A stretch of DNA of 64,000 nt from Thermodesulfovibrio sp. (GTDB lineage: Bacteria > Nitrospirota > Thermodesulfovibrionia > Thermodesulfovibrionales > Thermodesulfovibrionaceae): positions 1 to 64,000 of the forward strand of contig JANXBK010000001.1 of NCBI GenBank assembly GCA_025057595.1, in the 5' to 3' direction. Below are positions 54,023 through 63,069 of this stretch, one piece after another. The notes below the pieces were generated by a model. The model searched no databases. It saw only the letters and a program-made list of their open reading frames with translations, and was not told where the DNA came from. The position numbers and the translations under genes are program-made. How positions within the stretch are numbered: the stretch's first letter is position 1; every line of letters begins with the position of its first letter.

Positions 54023-54862
54023 TTAGCTAAGTAAAAAATCTCTTTGTTTTTCAAATTTCTCCTTAAATACTTTAATTAAGTTATTTAAGCTTTCTTCTGT
54101 TAATCCTATGGTTTCAAAATCGATCTTTACTTCAAGTGGTTTCTTTAAGCCTATTGCAAGACTAAGGCATATCTGGTCAGCAACTCTTACTACATTATAA
54201 ATATCAAAAAAAGAGGGATCTTCATAATCGGGATATGGAAATGTATGATGATACGCTATAACAACTTCAAGCTTTTCAGGGAGTTTCCACTTTTTTGCAA
54301 TAAGTCTTCCAATAAGAGCATGATTAAAACCTAAAACTTCATCTTCAATATTGACTATATCTCTTTTTTCTTCATATATTTTTTCATAAACTTGAATATA
54401 GAGCTCTGGTATGGAGTTATTTATTACTGTTTTACCTATATCGTGTATAAGACCGCATACTAAAGCTTCATCAGGAGTTGAAAGATGAGTTGCCATTGCT
54501 AATAAACTTGAGCATAAAGCTACACCAAGGCTATGTTCCCAAAGTCTTTGTTCAAAAGCCCCGAATTTTCTGTGTAGATCTCTTAAAGAAGTAGCAATTA
54601 CAAGAGATTTTAGAGTTTCAAATCCAATAAGAAGAATAGCTTGTGGAATATCCTCTATTTTTCTATCTCTTCCATAATAGGGAGAGTTAGCAATTCTAAG
54701 TAATCTTGTAGCAAAACCTTGGTCTCTTGAGATTATTTCTTCAAGTTGTCTAAGCGAAGCGTAATCATCCTGAATTAGATTCATAACTTTTACTGCGATA
54801 GGTGGTAAAGAGGGGATATCAACAGTTTTAAGAATTATTCTCTCTATTATCTCTTCCTGCAA
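54023..54862 (-). CDS. HDOD domain signalling protein
   Basis: A 279-residue protein with an HDOD domain over most of its length (DIPSLPPIAVKVMNLIQDD, LRIANSPYYGRDRKIEDI, AIILIGF-like region, GLIHDIGKTVIN, and FNHALIGRLIAKKW). HDOD proteins regulate motility, development and second-messenger signalling, often without enzyme activity. The start is TTG at 54862 behind a strong AGGAGG. It follows cheB by 9 bases. Confidence 0.87.
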   Translation of the reverse strand: MQEEIIERIILKTVDIPSLPPIAVKVMNLIQDDYASLRQLEEIISRDQGFATRLLRIANSPYYGRDRKIEDIPQAILLIGFETLKSLVIATSLRDLHRKFGAFEQRLWEHSLGVALCSSLLAMATHLSTPDEALVCGLIHDIGKTVINNSIPELYIQVYEKIYEEKRDIVNIEDEVLGFNHALIGRLIAKKWKLPEKLEVVIAYHHTFPYPDYEDPSFFDIYNVVRVADQICLSLAIGLKKPLEVKIDFETIGLTEESLNNLIKVFKEKFEKQRDFLLS

Positions 54863-54871
54863 GATTGCCTC

Positions 54872-55921
54872 CTATACCGCATTTATAATCTCTCCTGCCA
54901 ATTCTTCAAGAGGTATAACTTTATCTACAACTCCTGCCTCTACCACTGCCTTAGGCATACCATATACTACACAACTTTCTTCATCCTGTGCAAATACTCT
55001 TCCGCCAGTTTCCTTTATTTTTTTGCATCCTCTAACACCATCATTACCCATTCCTGTAAGTATTACTCCAAGACTTCTACCAGGAAATGTCTCTGCCACC
55101 GAAAGCATTAATGCATCAACACTCGGTCTATATATGAACTCCTCCTTGTCTTCAGATATTGATACAATTACTTCAATTCCTTTTCTTTTAAGCCTCATGT
55201 GTCCTCTTCCGGGTGCGATATAAACAAATCCTGGTTTTATAGGCTCTCCATCTTCTGCTTCTTTAACTTCAACTTGACTGAGCTGATTAAGTCTATCAGC
55301 AAAGGGTTTTGTAAAGTTTGGTGGCATATGTTGAGCTATAACAACAGGCACAGAGAAATCTTTTGGTAGTTTAGGTATTATCTCTTGAAGAGCTTTAGGT
55401 CCGCCTGTAGATGTTCCAATTGAAACAATACTTGTTTTTCTTTCAGTGGTAATTCTGGTTTTTAATGGCTCAATCTTTAGTGTTGTTGTTTCCGATGATT
55501 TTATAACTGGTTTTCTTTTGACTAGACCTCTTTTAGCTATTGTTTTTATTTTCTCAATTAAAACTCCTTTAATTTTTACTATATTAACTGAAAGCTCAGA
55601 GAGATTCTTAGGTATAAAATCAACTGCTCCAAGCTCTAATGCCTCGAGCGTAACTTTTGCACCTTCAGTAGTCAGAGAGCTAACCATTATTACAGGAACA
55701 GGATATTTCTGCATAATCTCTTTAAGCGCAGTGATTCCGTCCATTCTTGGCATTTCAACATCAAGTGTGACAATATCTGGTTTAAGCTCTTGAACCATCT
55801 GTACCGCTTCTACACCATCTTTAGCAGTAGCAATTACTTTTATTTCTGGATCTTCTTGAAGCATTGAAGATATAGCTTTTCTCATAAAGGCAGAGTCATC
55901 TACAACTAAAACTTTAATCAT
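54872..55921 (-). CDS. cheB: Chemotaxis protein-glutamate methylesterase CheB
   Basis: A 349-residue protein with a receiver (D54 in VTLDVEMPRMDG) and a methylesterase domain (about 165-349) carrying the Ser-His-Asp triad in GTSTGGP, AQHMPP and GMGNDGVRG. It removes methyl groups from chemoreceptors and so drives adaptation, opposing CheR encoded at 59616. It follows the cheW-cheZ gene by 9 bases. Confidence 0.95.
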   Translation of the reverse strand: MIKVLVVDDSAFMRKAISSMLQEDPEIKVIATAKDGVEAVQMVQELKPDIVTLDVEMPRMDGITALKEIMQKYPVPVIMVSSLTTEGAKVTLEALELGAVDFIPKNLSELSVNIVKIKGVLIEKIKTIAKRGLVKRKPVIKSSETTTLKIEPLKTRITTERKTSIVSIGTSTGGPKALQEIIPKLPKDFSVPVVIAQHMPPNFTKPFADRLNQLSQVEVKEAEDGEPIKPGFVYIAPGRGHMRLKRKGIEVIVSISEDKEEFIYRPSVDALMLSVAETFPGRSLGVILTGMGNDGVRGCKKIKETGGRVFAQDEESCVVYGMPKAVVEAGVVDKVIPLEELAGEIINAV

Positions 55922-55930
55922 CTTTGTTCC

Positions 55931-57112
55931 TTAAAAGCCAAACTCTTTAAGTAATTCATCAACCTCTTCTTGAGTAACTTTTTCAATTTCCTTTTTAACA
56001 CTTTCTTTTTCTTCAATCTTTAATCCAAATGTTTTTATTAAATGAACAAGTTCAACTTCCAGCTCACTGACAAGAGAAATTACTTTTTTAAGTATTTGTC
56101 CAGTCAAATCTTGAAAAGACTGAGTTGTTAATATTTCTGTTAGATCGTCTTCAAGAGCGTTTTTAAATTCCTTAAGAAATTTTATAGACTCTTCAGGAGC
56201 TTGAATTTGTCTTATATGATCAGCGAGATTATCCATTATTAATATATATTTTTCAACTATCTCCATAGTTTTATTTGCTGCTTCTTCTGTTTTTTCAATT
56301 ACCATTTCAAGTTGATCAACAGCCCTTGGCATTTTTTCAGTTGCTAACTCCTTAAGTCTTGGATCAATAATCTCTCTGAAGCTCTTCAATGACTCATGAA
56401 GCTTTCTTGCAACTTTTCCTATTTCTTTAAAGAGTTCGCTCTGACTTTTTTGTATAATGTTATTCATTATCTTGTCTGCAGATTCAAAATCACCTTGGCT
56501 TACAGCATTCATAAAGCTTACCATCTCTACAAGTAAGATATACTTAGGGTCATCTTTAGTAATTCCCTTCTCCTCATAAAATTTGACAGGATCTACACTC
56601 TCTTTTATAAGTATCTCCCCACCTATACTTCCAACTTTCTTTAAAACCTCAACTTTATCTCCTTCATTAATAACTTCCACTATTTCTTCTTCAAAAAGGC
56701 TTTGATCCTCTGAAGGAATCATCTTTTTTGGATCTAAAAGTATCAAAACTCTGTCATTTAAGCGAGCTACACCTTCAATTTGAGTATTACGTTCTATAAT
56801 TTCCTGAGTTGTCTCAATCATTCTTTCATCTATGTTTATAACTCCTGTAATCTCATCAACTACTGCTCCAAAGGTTATTTTTCCAGAAGATATAACTATT
56901 ACTTTGTTTCCTAACTTTTCCTCTGGGATACCTAAGACTTTTTTAAGATTTACTATAGGAATAATCCTTCCGCGCAAATTTGTAATTCCCTCTATATAGT
57001 AAGGAGCATTAGGCATCTTTGTAATCTGAGGAAGATTTATTATCTCTTGGACCTTCAGTATAGGTATTGTGTATTCATTTTGTTCAAGAATAAAACCAAT
57101 ATACTGTCTCAT
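55931..57112 (-). CDS. CheW-CheZ fusion: coupling protein joined to CheY-P phosphatase
   Basis: A 393-residue two-domain protein. Residues 1-140 are CheW (FILEQNEYTIPILKVQEI, GITNLRGRIIPIVNLK, AVVDEITGVINI), which couples CheA to receptors. Residues 185-393 are CheZ: a long four-helix core and QSFQDLTGQILKKVI, where D335 and Q339 match the catalytic D143 and Q147 of E. coli CheZ in spacing, then a C-terminal CheY-binding peptide VDELLKEFGF as in enteric CheZ. The fusion would place the phosphatase at the receptor array. It is 11 bases after cheA. Confidence 0.88.
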   Translation of the reverse strand: MRQYIGFILEQNEYTIPILKVQEIINLPQITKMPNAPYYIEGITNLRGRIIPIVNLKKVLGIPEEKLGNKVIVISSGKITFGAVVDEITGVINIDERMIETTQEIIERNTQIEGVARLNDRVLILLDPKKMIPSEDQSLFEEEIVEVINEGDKVEVLKKVGSIGGEILIKESVDPVKFYEEKGITKDDPKYILLVEMVSFMNAVSQGDFESADKIMNNIIQKSQSELFKEIGKVARKLHESLKSFREIIDPRLKELATEKMPRAVDQLEMVIEKTEEAANKTMEIVEKYILIMDNLADHIRQIQAPEESIKFLKEFKNALEDDLTEILTTQSFQDLTGQILKKVISLVSELEVELVHLIKTFGLKIEEKESVKKEIEKVTQEEVDELLKEFGF

Positions 57113-57123
57113 TTTAAACTCCT

Positions 57124-58812
57124 TTATTTAATTGCATAGATTTTTCTTGAAATTATTGCAAGATCAAGTATTAACACAACTTTTCCATCTCCAGTGATTG
57201 TTGCACCCATTATTCCGCACTCCTCAGAGTTTATTCCATTTATAGTTTTTATCACTATCTCTTCTTGTCCTAAAACTGCATCAACAGATATACAAAATCT
57301 TCTTTCACCTACCGATGCAACAAGAATATACTTTTTCTCTGAATCTAAGTTGCTGGAAACTCCTAATATTTCGTTCAATATAAAAACAGGTAAAACCTTT
57401 TCTCTTACAGTTAAAACTCTCTGTCCTACTACTTCCTTTATTTCTTTAGTATAAACTCTTAATGTTTCCTCAATCATAGACTGTGGAATAGCATATATTT
57501 CTTCACCTACTTGAACCATCATAGCTTGAATAATAGCTAATGTGAGAGGCAAGCTAATTCTGAAGGTTGTTCCTTTGTCTTTTTCAGTAAAGATCTCCAC
57601 ATATCCATTTAGCTTTGCCACATTTGATTTAACCACATCCATCCCAACTCCTCTTCCACTAAGCTCGGTTGAGATATCTTTAGTTGAAAATCCTGGAAGG
57701 AAGATTAAATTTATTATTGAATCCTCTGACATTTTTTCAGCTTCCTCTAATGTTATTAATCCCTTTGTTATTGCTTTAGCTTTAACTGCTTCAATATCTA
57801 TTCCCTTTCCATCATCAGAGACATCTATCACAATCTGAGTACCCTTTTGATAAGCATTTATTATAATCTTTCCTTTAGGAGGTTTTCCTTTACTAATTCT
57901 TTCTTCAGGAAACTCTACTCCATGATCAATTGAGTTTCTTATAATGTGAACAAGCGGATCTCCTATATGCTCAATAACTGATTTGTCAACTTCTGTATCT
58001 TCACCATAAATCTCTAAATCAACATCTTTACCAAGCGTTTTTGCGAGATCTCTTACCATTCTTGGAAATTTTCCAAACACCTTTTGAAGAGGCTGCATCC
58101 TCATACGCATTACAGCAAGCTGCAAGTCTGAGGTAACTCTATCAAGAAAACTTACAGTTTCTACTAATCCTTCTATATGATCATCTCCAGTATATTTAGC
58201 TTCAAGCTTATGTGCGAGATTAAGAAGTCTGTTCCTTGCAAGAACTATCTCTCCAGCTAAATCCATTACTTTGTCTATTCTTTCTACATCAACTCTTAAA
58301 GTTGATACTTCCTTCTCCTTCGGTATCTGAGTTACTACTTCTTCAGGTTTTGTAGGTTTAGGCTCTTCTTCAGGTTTAACTGGAGGTAGTTTCTCTTCTT
58401 GCTCAAAGTCTTCTTTTTTCTTAAGAGCTTCTATTAGAACATTATCAAGAAGATTAAGAACAGGGGATATATCTTCTGTAGTCTCTTCTTTTGCTTTTAT
58501 TTGAGATATAAGAATTCGGATAGTATCTGTAGCCTTAAGAATAGCATCTGTTATCTTAGATGTTAAAGTAAACTCACCTTCTCTTATTTTTTTTAAAATA
58601 GTTTCTGCTTTATGGGCGACATCTACTATGCTTTGAAATCCTAAAAAACCAGCAGCTCCTTTAAGAGTATGCATTCCTCTGAATATTTCGTTAACTATCT
58701 CAATGTCATGTCCTTTTTGTTCAAGCTGTACAAATAAAGGATCAAGTTTTTCAAGGATCTCTTCTGCCTCTATTATAAACTCATTTATGATCTCATCCAT
58801 TTCATTAGCCAT
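57124..58812 (-). CDS. cheA: Chemotaxis histidine kinase CheA
   Basis: A 562-residue kinase. The frame opens at 58857, but ATG 58812 is taken because GGGAGG lies 5-10 bases before it. Domains: HPt (H48 in GMHTLKGAAGF), a proline-rich linker, dimerisation (about 190-250), HATPase (HIIRNSIDHGVE, DDGKGID, GRGVGMDVV) and a C-terminal CheW-like domain. No separate CheY-binding P2 domain is visible between HPt and dimer domains. It overlaps cheY by 8 bases. Confidence 0.94.
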   Translation of the reverse strand: MANEMDEIINEFIIEAEEILEKLDPLFVQLEQKGHDIEIVNEIFRGMHTLKGAAGFLGFQSIVDVAHKAETILKKIREGEFTLTSKITDAILKATDTIRILISQIKAKEETTEDISPVLNLLDNVLIEALKKKEDFEQEEKLPPVKPEEEPKPTKPEEVVTQIPKEKEVSTLRVDVERIDKVMDLAGEIVLARNRLLNLAHKLEAKYTGDDHIEGLVETVSFLDRVTSDLQLAVMRMRMQPLQKVFGKFPRMVRDLAKTLGKDVDLEIYGEDTEVDKSVIEHIGDPLVHIIRNSIDHGVEFPEERISKGKPPKGKIIINAYQKGTQIVIDVSDDGKGIDIEAVKAKAITKGLITLEEAEKMSEDSIINLIFLPGFSTKDISTELSGRGVGMDVVKSNVAKLNGYVEIFTEKDKGTTFRISLPLTLAIIQAMMVQVGEEIYAIPQSMIEETLRVYTKEIKEVVGQRVLTVREKVLPVFILNEILGVSSNLDSEKKYILVASVGERRFCISVDAVLGQEEIVIKTINGINSEECGIMGATITGDGKVVLILDLAIISRKIYAIK

Positions 58813-59215
58813 GAGAGCCTCCCTTAAGAGAGGGTTTTTTTTGAGCAATCTTTTCAAGTTTCTCCTTTAAAACTTCACCAGTAAAGGGTTTAACAATATA
58901 GTTGTCAACTCCAGATTTTATTGCTTCAATTACTTTTTCTTTTTCAGCCTCAGCAGTTACCATTAAAAAGGGTATTTCCTTAAGCTTAGGATCGGTTCTG
59001 ACAGCCTTAAGAAGTTGAAGTCCATCCATAACCGGCATATTCCAATCAGAGACAATCAGTCCATAATCACTACTGTGAAGCTTTCTTAAGGCGTCTTCTC
59101 CATTTTCTGCTTCATCTATATTTTCAAATCCAATTTGTTTAAGAAGATTTTTAATTATTCTACGCATTGTTGGGAAATCATCTATAACTAAAACTTTTAT
59201 TTTATAATTAAACAT
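58805..59215 (-). CDS. cheY: Chemotaxis response regulator CheY
   Basis: A 136-residue receiver very close to enteric CheY: DD at 12-13, phospho-site D57 in SDWNMPVMDG, T of VTAEA and K of VKPFTGEVLKEKL. It should bind the motor and be dephosphorylated by the CheZ part of the neighbouring fusion. Start overlaps the second receiver gene by 8 bases. Confidence 0.93.
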   Translation of the reverse strand: MFNYKIKVLVIDDFPTMRRIIKNLLKQIGFENIDEAENGEDALRKLHSSDYGLIVSDWNMPVMDGLQLLKAVRTDPKLKEIPFLMVTAEAEKEKVIEAIKSGVDNYIVKPFTGEVLKEKLEKIAQKKPSLKGGSHG

Positions 59216-59606
59216 TTATGCCTCCTTCCTCTCTCTTTCTAAAAATTCTTCTTATTATTTTTTTCATGCTATCAATTATTTGTTCTGCTGTAGCTGGTTT
59301 AACAATGTAATCATCTACTCCTGCTTCATAGGCTTTATTTTTTTCTTCCTCATCTGCTTCTGTTGTAAGCATAACTATAGGTATATGAGCAAAATCAGGA
59401 GTTGCTCTTACTTGTTTTGTAAACTCTATTCCATCCATATAAGGCATATTCATATCTGTTAAAATAAGATTTATTTTTTCAAGTCCAAGCTTTTGAAGTG
59501 CCTCCATACCATTTTCAGCAGTAACAACCTCATAACCTTTACTTCTAAGAATTAATGATATCATTTTTCTCGTTGTTTTATCATCGTCAACTATAAGAAT
59601 TTTCAT
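59208..59606 (-). CDS. Second CheY-like receiver
   Basis: A 132-residue receiver with D51 in LTDMNMPYMDG, T of MLTTEA and K of VKPATAEQI. It lies between cheR and cheY and shares their operon. It could be a second CheY, a phosphate sink or a modulator. The DMNMPYMDG variant and a different C-terminal helix set it apart from the CheY at 58805. Confidence 0.88.
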   Translation of the reverse strand: MKILIVDDDKTTRKMISLILRSKGYEVVTAENGMEALQKLGLEKINLILTDMNMPYMDGIEFTKQVRATPDFAHIPIVMLTTEADEEEKNKAYEAGVDDYIVKPATAEQIIDSMKKIIRRIFRKREEGGINV

Positions 59607-59615
59607 ATGTCCCCC

Positions 59616-60461
59616 TTATACTTTCTGATATACAACAACTCTATTTATAACTATCGGACGAAAAGCTCTTGTTACATTATGAAGACTCTCTGAAGTTCCT
59701 ACAAGAAGGTAACCCTTTTGTCTTAGGATATCATAAATCAAAGAGACAGCTCTCTTTTTTGCCTTATCATCAAAATAGATTAAAACATTGCGACAGAATA
59801 CTATATCAATTCCTTTTAGTTGTTTTACTTCCTTCTCATCAACTAAATTTATATTCATAAACTTTACCATAGATTTTACCGTATCAGATATAGAGTAGAC
59901 TCCTCCAGAGTCTTTGAAATACTTAGCTAAATACTGAGGTGGAACATTTCTTATTGAATAGGCTCCGTATACTCCTCTTTTTGCAGACAAAAGCACAGAT
60001 TCACTTATATCAGAAGCATATATCTCTTTTTTCATTCCCATTAGCTCAGGTTTTTCAAGTAAAATCATAGCTATTGTGTAAGGCTCTTCACCAGTTGAGC
60101 AGGCAGCGGACCATATTTTTAAATCTTTTCTACCACTTTGATAGTTTTCTTTCGTAACTTGAGGTAGAAGATGATTTGAAAGAACCTCAAACTGCTGTGG
60201 TTCTCTAAAGAAAAAGGTCTCATTTGTAGTAACTGCATCAAAAAGTCTAGCTAAGTCCTGTTTTGAAGCACTGTATTTTAAAAAATAAAAATAGTCTTCA
60301 AAACTTCTAAAATTTCTCTCTTTTAGAAGTCTTGAAAGTCTGTTTTCAAGAAAGTATTTTTTATTATCAGGCACATATATACCGGTTTTTTCATAGATAA
60401 AATCTCTAATTTGTCTAAATATATTGTCTTGCATAGTAACAGAAGCTCCAGTGGTGCTCAT
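59616..60461 (-). CDS. cheR: Chemotaxis receptor methyltransferase CheR
   Basis: A 281-residue SAM enzyme that methylates chemoreceptor glutamates. It has an N-terminal helical domain (FYEKTGI-like FIYEKTGIYVPDNKK), FFREPQQFE, WSAACSTGEEPYTIAM (SAM site), DIVFCRNVLIYFD and GYLLVGTSESL. The ATG overlaps the HEAT-protein stop by 4 bases; a later ATG (60434) is also possible. Confidence 0.93.
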   Translation of the reverse strand: MSTTGASVTMQDNIFRQIRDFIYEKTGIYVPDNKKYFLENRLSRLLKERNFRSFEDYFYFLKYSASKQDLARLFDAVTTNETFFFREPQQFEVLSNHLLPQVTKENYQSGRKDLKIWSAACSTGEEPYTIAMILLEKPELMGMKKEIYASDISESVLLSAKRGVYGAYSIRNVPPQYLAKYFKDSGGVYSISDTVKSMVKFMNINLVDEKEVKQLKGIDIVFCRNVLIYFDDKAKKRAVSLIYDILRQKGYLLVGTSESLHNVTRAFRPIVINRVVVYQKV

Positions 60462-62335
60462 ATTCTACTTAGAACCTCCTCAATTTTTTCTCTTACGGCT
60501 TTTTCTGGATGATTTTTCTTTGAAATAATAATATCATATATTTCTGATGCTACCTCAGATAAAGCTTCTAATGTTGCTATTACTACAGGAGGGAAGGGAT
60601 CTTCAAGTAGAGGAATAAGTTTTTCTTTGAGTATTTCAGTATTACAGGCTTTGTGAATAGATTTCACTGTATAGTATCTTATCCAAGGGTCTTTGTCTTG
60701 TAAACAGTCAAACAGGATATCTGAACAGACATGTGCTTCTCCAAGTGCTACAATCGCTGTTTTTCTTATTTCTTGATCTTTATCTTTTAAGCAGTCAATT
60801 ATCTTAAAGACTGCTTCCTCTGTTGCTAATCTTCCAAATCCCTGAATTGCAGCTTTTTTGACCTCCTTGTCTTCACATTTAAAAAGCATATTTAAAATAT
60901 CGATAGAGTCTGTTATTTGAGCAAGTGTTTGTTTTACTTCACTTTTGTAAAGCTTTAAATTATTTAAAAATTTTTCTTTATCAATTAAGAGAAGAGAAGT
61001 CACTAAAGCTTCAACTATATCAGGATATATTTCTTTTTCAAGAAGATTCAAAAGTGGTTCAAAAGCTTGAGGATCTCTCACCACGCCCAATGCTTGAATT
61101 GCTGCTTTTCTTACATTTGCATCAGAATCATCTACGCTTCTTTTGATAAGAGGTAGTATTACTTCCTGTCCGCCTATCTCACCTAAAGCTTGAGCAGAAG
61201 CAACTCTTATATCTCTTTTTACGTCCTCAAGAAGTTTGATGAGAATAGGAACTGCTTTTCTGCTTTTTAACTTTCCAAGAATTTTGATTGTAAAAGCCTT
61301 AGCTCTATATTTTAATTTATTTTTCTCAAGAAGATTGATTAATTCATCCTCAGAGTCTATTGAAAGTAAAGTTTTCTCAAGATAATAAATCTTTTCCTCA
61401 TAATCAAAGCATAATGGATCAAGTTTGCCTGCTTCCTCTATAATGATTGGAGTAGCCTCTTTAAGGTTAGTTAATTCAACACCCTTTAATGCTATAAGTT
61501 TATTATCCCAATCTTCATCTGTAAGAATTAAAAGGATCTCATCTTTTAAATCATAGTCAATAGGAATTTTCCCAACTCCTATTAGTGCTTTAATTATTTC
61601 TCTTTTTTCGTCTTTTGTTGCAACAGTAAAATACTTCATAAGAGGCTCAATAGCCTTTTCAGTACCAATTTTCCCAAGAGTCTCAATTGCTTCATATTTA
61701 ATCAATATCGAATCGGTATTTAAAAGAAGCTCTCCAATATTTTCAATAGCCTCTTGAGCTTGGAGATTTGTTAAAGCTTGAAGAACATAAAATACGACCC
61801 ACTCTTCATCATTAAGGCTTTCTAATAAAGCTGGAATAGCTTCTTTTGCTTGTAGCTGGCCAAGAGTTTTAGCAGCGGCTGCTCTTACATTTGCATTTGG
61901 ATCTTTAAGAAGAGGAACTATTTTTAAATAGTCAAATCCAACTTTGATTTCAGATATTAGATCGAGACTGAATTTTCTTATATCAGGATCTTTATCTTTA
62001 AGAAGTGAAGTAATTAGCTGAGTTGCTCTATGTCCGATTTCCTTTATTATTAAAAGAGCTGTATTTCTAAGATAAGCATCATTTTCCCTTAAGAGAGGAA
62101 TAACCATATAGGTTACTAACTCTCCAAAATTAATTAAGAAATTTTCTTTATTTCCTATTGAAATAAGAGCGTAAGTTGCGGCTTCCTGAACTGCTGTGCT
62201 TTCATCTCTTAAGGCCTTTATTAGAGGATATATAGCTCTTTCATCCGCATCTGAAAGCTCCTCTGCAGCTGCTCTTCTTTCAGAGGGATCAGGAGCATTG
62301 AAAAGCTTAAAAATAACTTTTTTTATGTTTTTCAT
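60458..62335 (-). CDS. HEAT-repeat scaffold protein
   Basis: A 625-residue protein built of about 18 HEAT/PBS-lyase-type repeats; clear units are NVRAAAAKTLGQLQAKEAIP, DIRVASAQALGEIGGQEVIL and EIRKTAIVALGEAHVC. Such solenoids are protein-binding scaffolds with no catalytic residues. It has no signal peptide or membrane helix, so it is cytoplasmic. It lies between fliA and cheR in the flagellar-chemotaxis operon, 32 bases after fliA, which points to a role in motility or signalling, but none is known. Confidence 0.85.
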   Translation of the reverse strand: MKNIKKVIFKLFNAPDPSERRAAAEELSDADERAIYPLIKALRDESTAVQEAATYALISIGNKENFLINFGELVTYMVIPLLRENDAYLRNTALLIIKEIGHRATQLITSLLKDKDPDIRKFSLDLISEIKVGFDYLKIVPLLKDPNANVRAAAAKTLGQLQAKEAIPALLESLNDEEWVVFYVLQALTNLQAQEAIENIGELLLNTDSILIKYEAIETLGKIGTEKAIEPLMKYFTVATKDEKREIIKALIGVGKIPIDYDLKDEILLILTDEDWDNKLIALKGVELTNLKEATPIIIEEAGKLDPLCFDYEEKIYYLEKTLLSIDSEDELINLLEKNKLKYRAKAFTIKILGKLKSRKAVPILIKLLEDVKRDIRVASAQALGEIGGQEVILPLIKRSVDDSDANVRKAAIQALGVVRDPQAFEPLLNLLEKEIYPDIVEALVTSLLLIDKEKFLNNLKLYKSEVKQTLAQITDSIDILNMLFKCEDKEVKKAAIQGFGRLATEEAVFKIIDCLKDKDQEIRKTAIVALGEAHVCSDILFDCLQDKDPWIRYYTVKSIHKACNTEILKEKLIPLLEDPFPPVVIATLEALSEVASEIYDIIISKKNHPEKAVREKIEEVLSRI

Positions 62336-62367
62336 AGTAATCCTCCCTAAAAAATATATATAAAAAT

Positions 62368-63069
62368 TTAATCTATCTCAAGAAAATTTTTAAGTTTTAG
62401 TAAAGCCTTTCCGTGAATCTGGCTAACTCTTGATAGAGATATTCCCAAAATTTCGGCTATTTCTTTCATATTTAACTCTTCATAGTAGTAAAGAGTTATA
62501 ACTATTTTTTCAATATCTGATAAAATTTCTATTGCTTGAGTTAATTTCTTATGAATTTCTCTTATTTGAATATCTTCAAAGAGATTTTTTTCATCCGATA
62601 CTATTTCAAGAATACTCATTGGCTTTCCATTTTTATCGAATATAGGTGTATCAAGACTTATAACATCTGAGGCAATAATACTTTGATATACCCTTTTCAA
62701 CTCATCTTCAGTTAGATTAGCCATTTCAGCTATTTCTTTATCAGTTGGCTCATTTCCTGATTTTTTAAGATTTTTGTAAGCTCTTTTAACATCTTCGATC
62801 TTTTTTCTGAACTCTTTAGAAACAGAGTCAATAGCTCTTATTTCATCTAAAATTGCTCCTCTTATTCTGTAGTCAATAAATGAAGCGAGTGGAACATTTT
62901 TGTTTGGATTGTATTTGTTCAAAGCCTCAAGAAGTCCTTTAATACCTGCTGAAATAAGATCCTCCAGCTCTAAAACATTTTGGACAGGAAAGTATCTTAA
63001 AGCATAATGCTTTATTTTTGGTAAAAACTGTTTTATTATTTTTTCTTTATCTTCTTCATTATACTTCAT
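62368..63069 (-). CDS. fliA: Flagellar sigma factor FliA (sigma-28)
   Basis: A 233-residue sigma factor with region 2 (DLISAGIKGLLEALNKYNP, FIDYRIRGAILDEIR), region 3 and region 4 (YYEELNMKEIAEILGISLSRVSQIHGKAL in part). The set and spacing are those of FliA/SigD. It would read the promoter before flgM and is held by FlgM. It overlaps the fleN stop by 4 bases. Confidence 0.93.
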   Translation of the reverse strand: MKYNEEDKEKIIKQFLPKIKHYALRYFPVQNVLELEDLISAGIKGLLEALNKYNPNKNVPLASFIDYRIRGAILDEIRAIDSVSKEFRKKIEDVKRAYKNLKKSGNEPTDKEIAEMANLTEDELKRVYQSIIASDVISLDTPIFDKNGKPMSILEIVSDEKNLFEDIQIREIHKKLTQAIEILSDIEKIVITLYYYEELNMKEIAEILGISLSRVSQIHGKALLKLKNFLEID

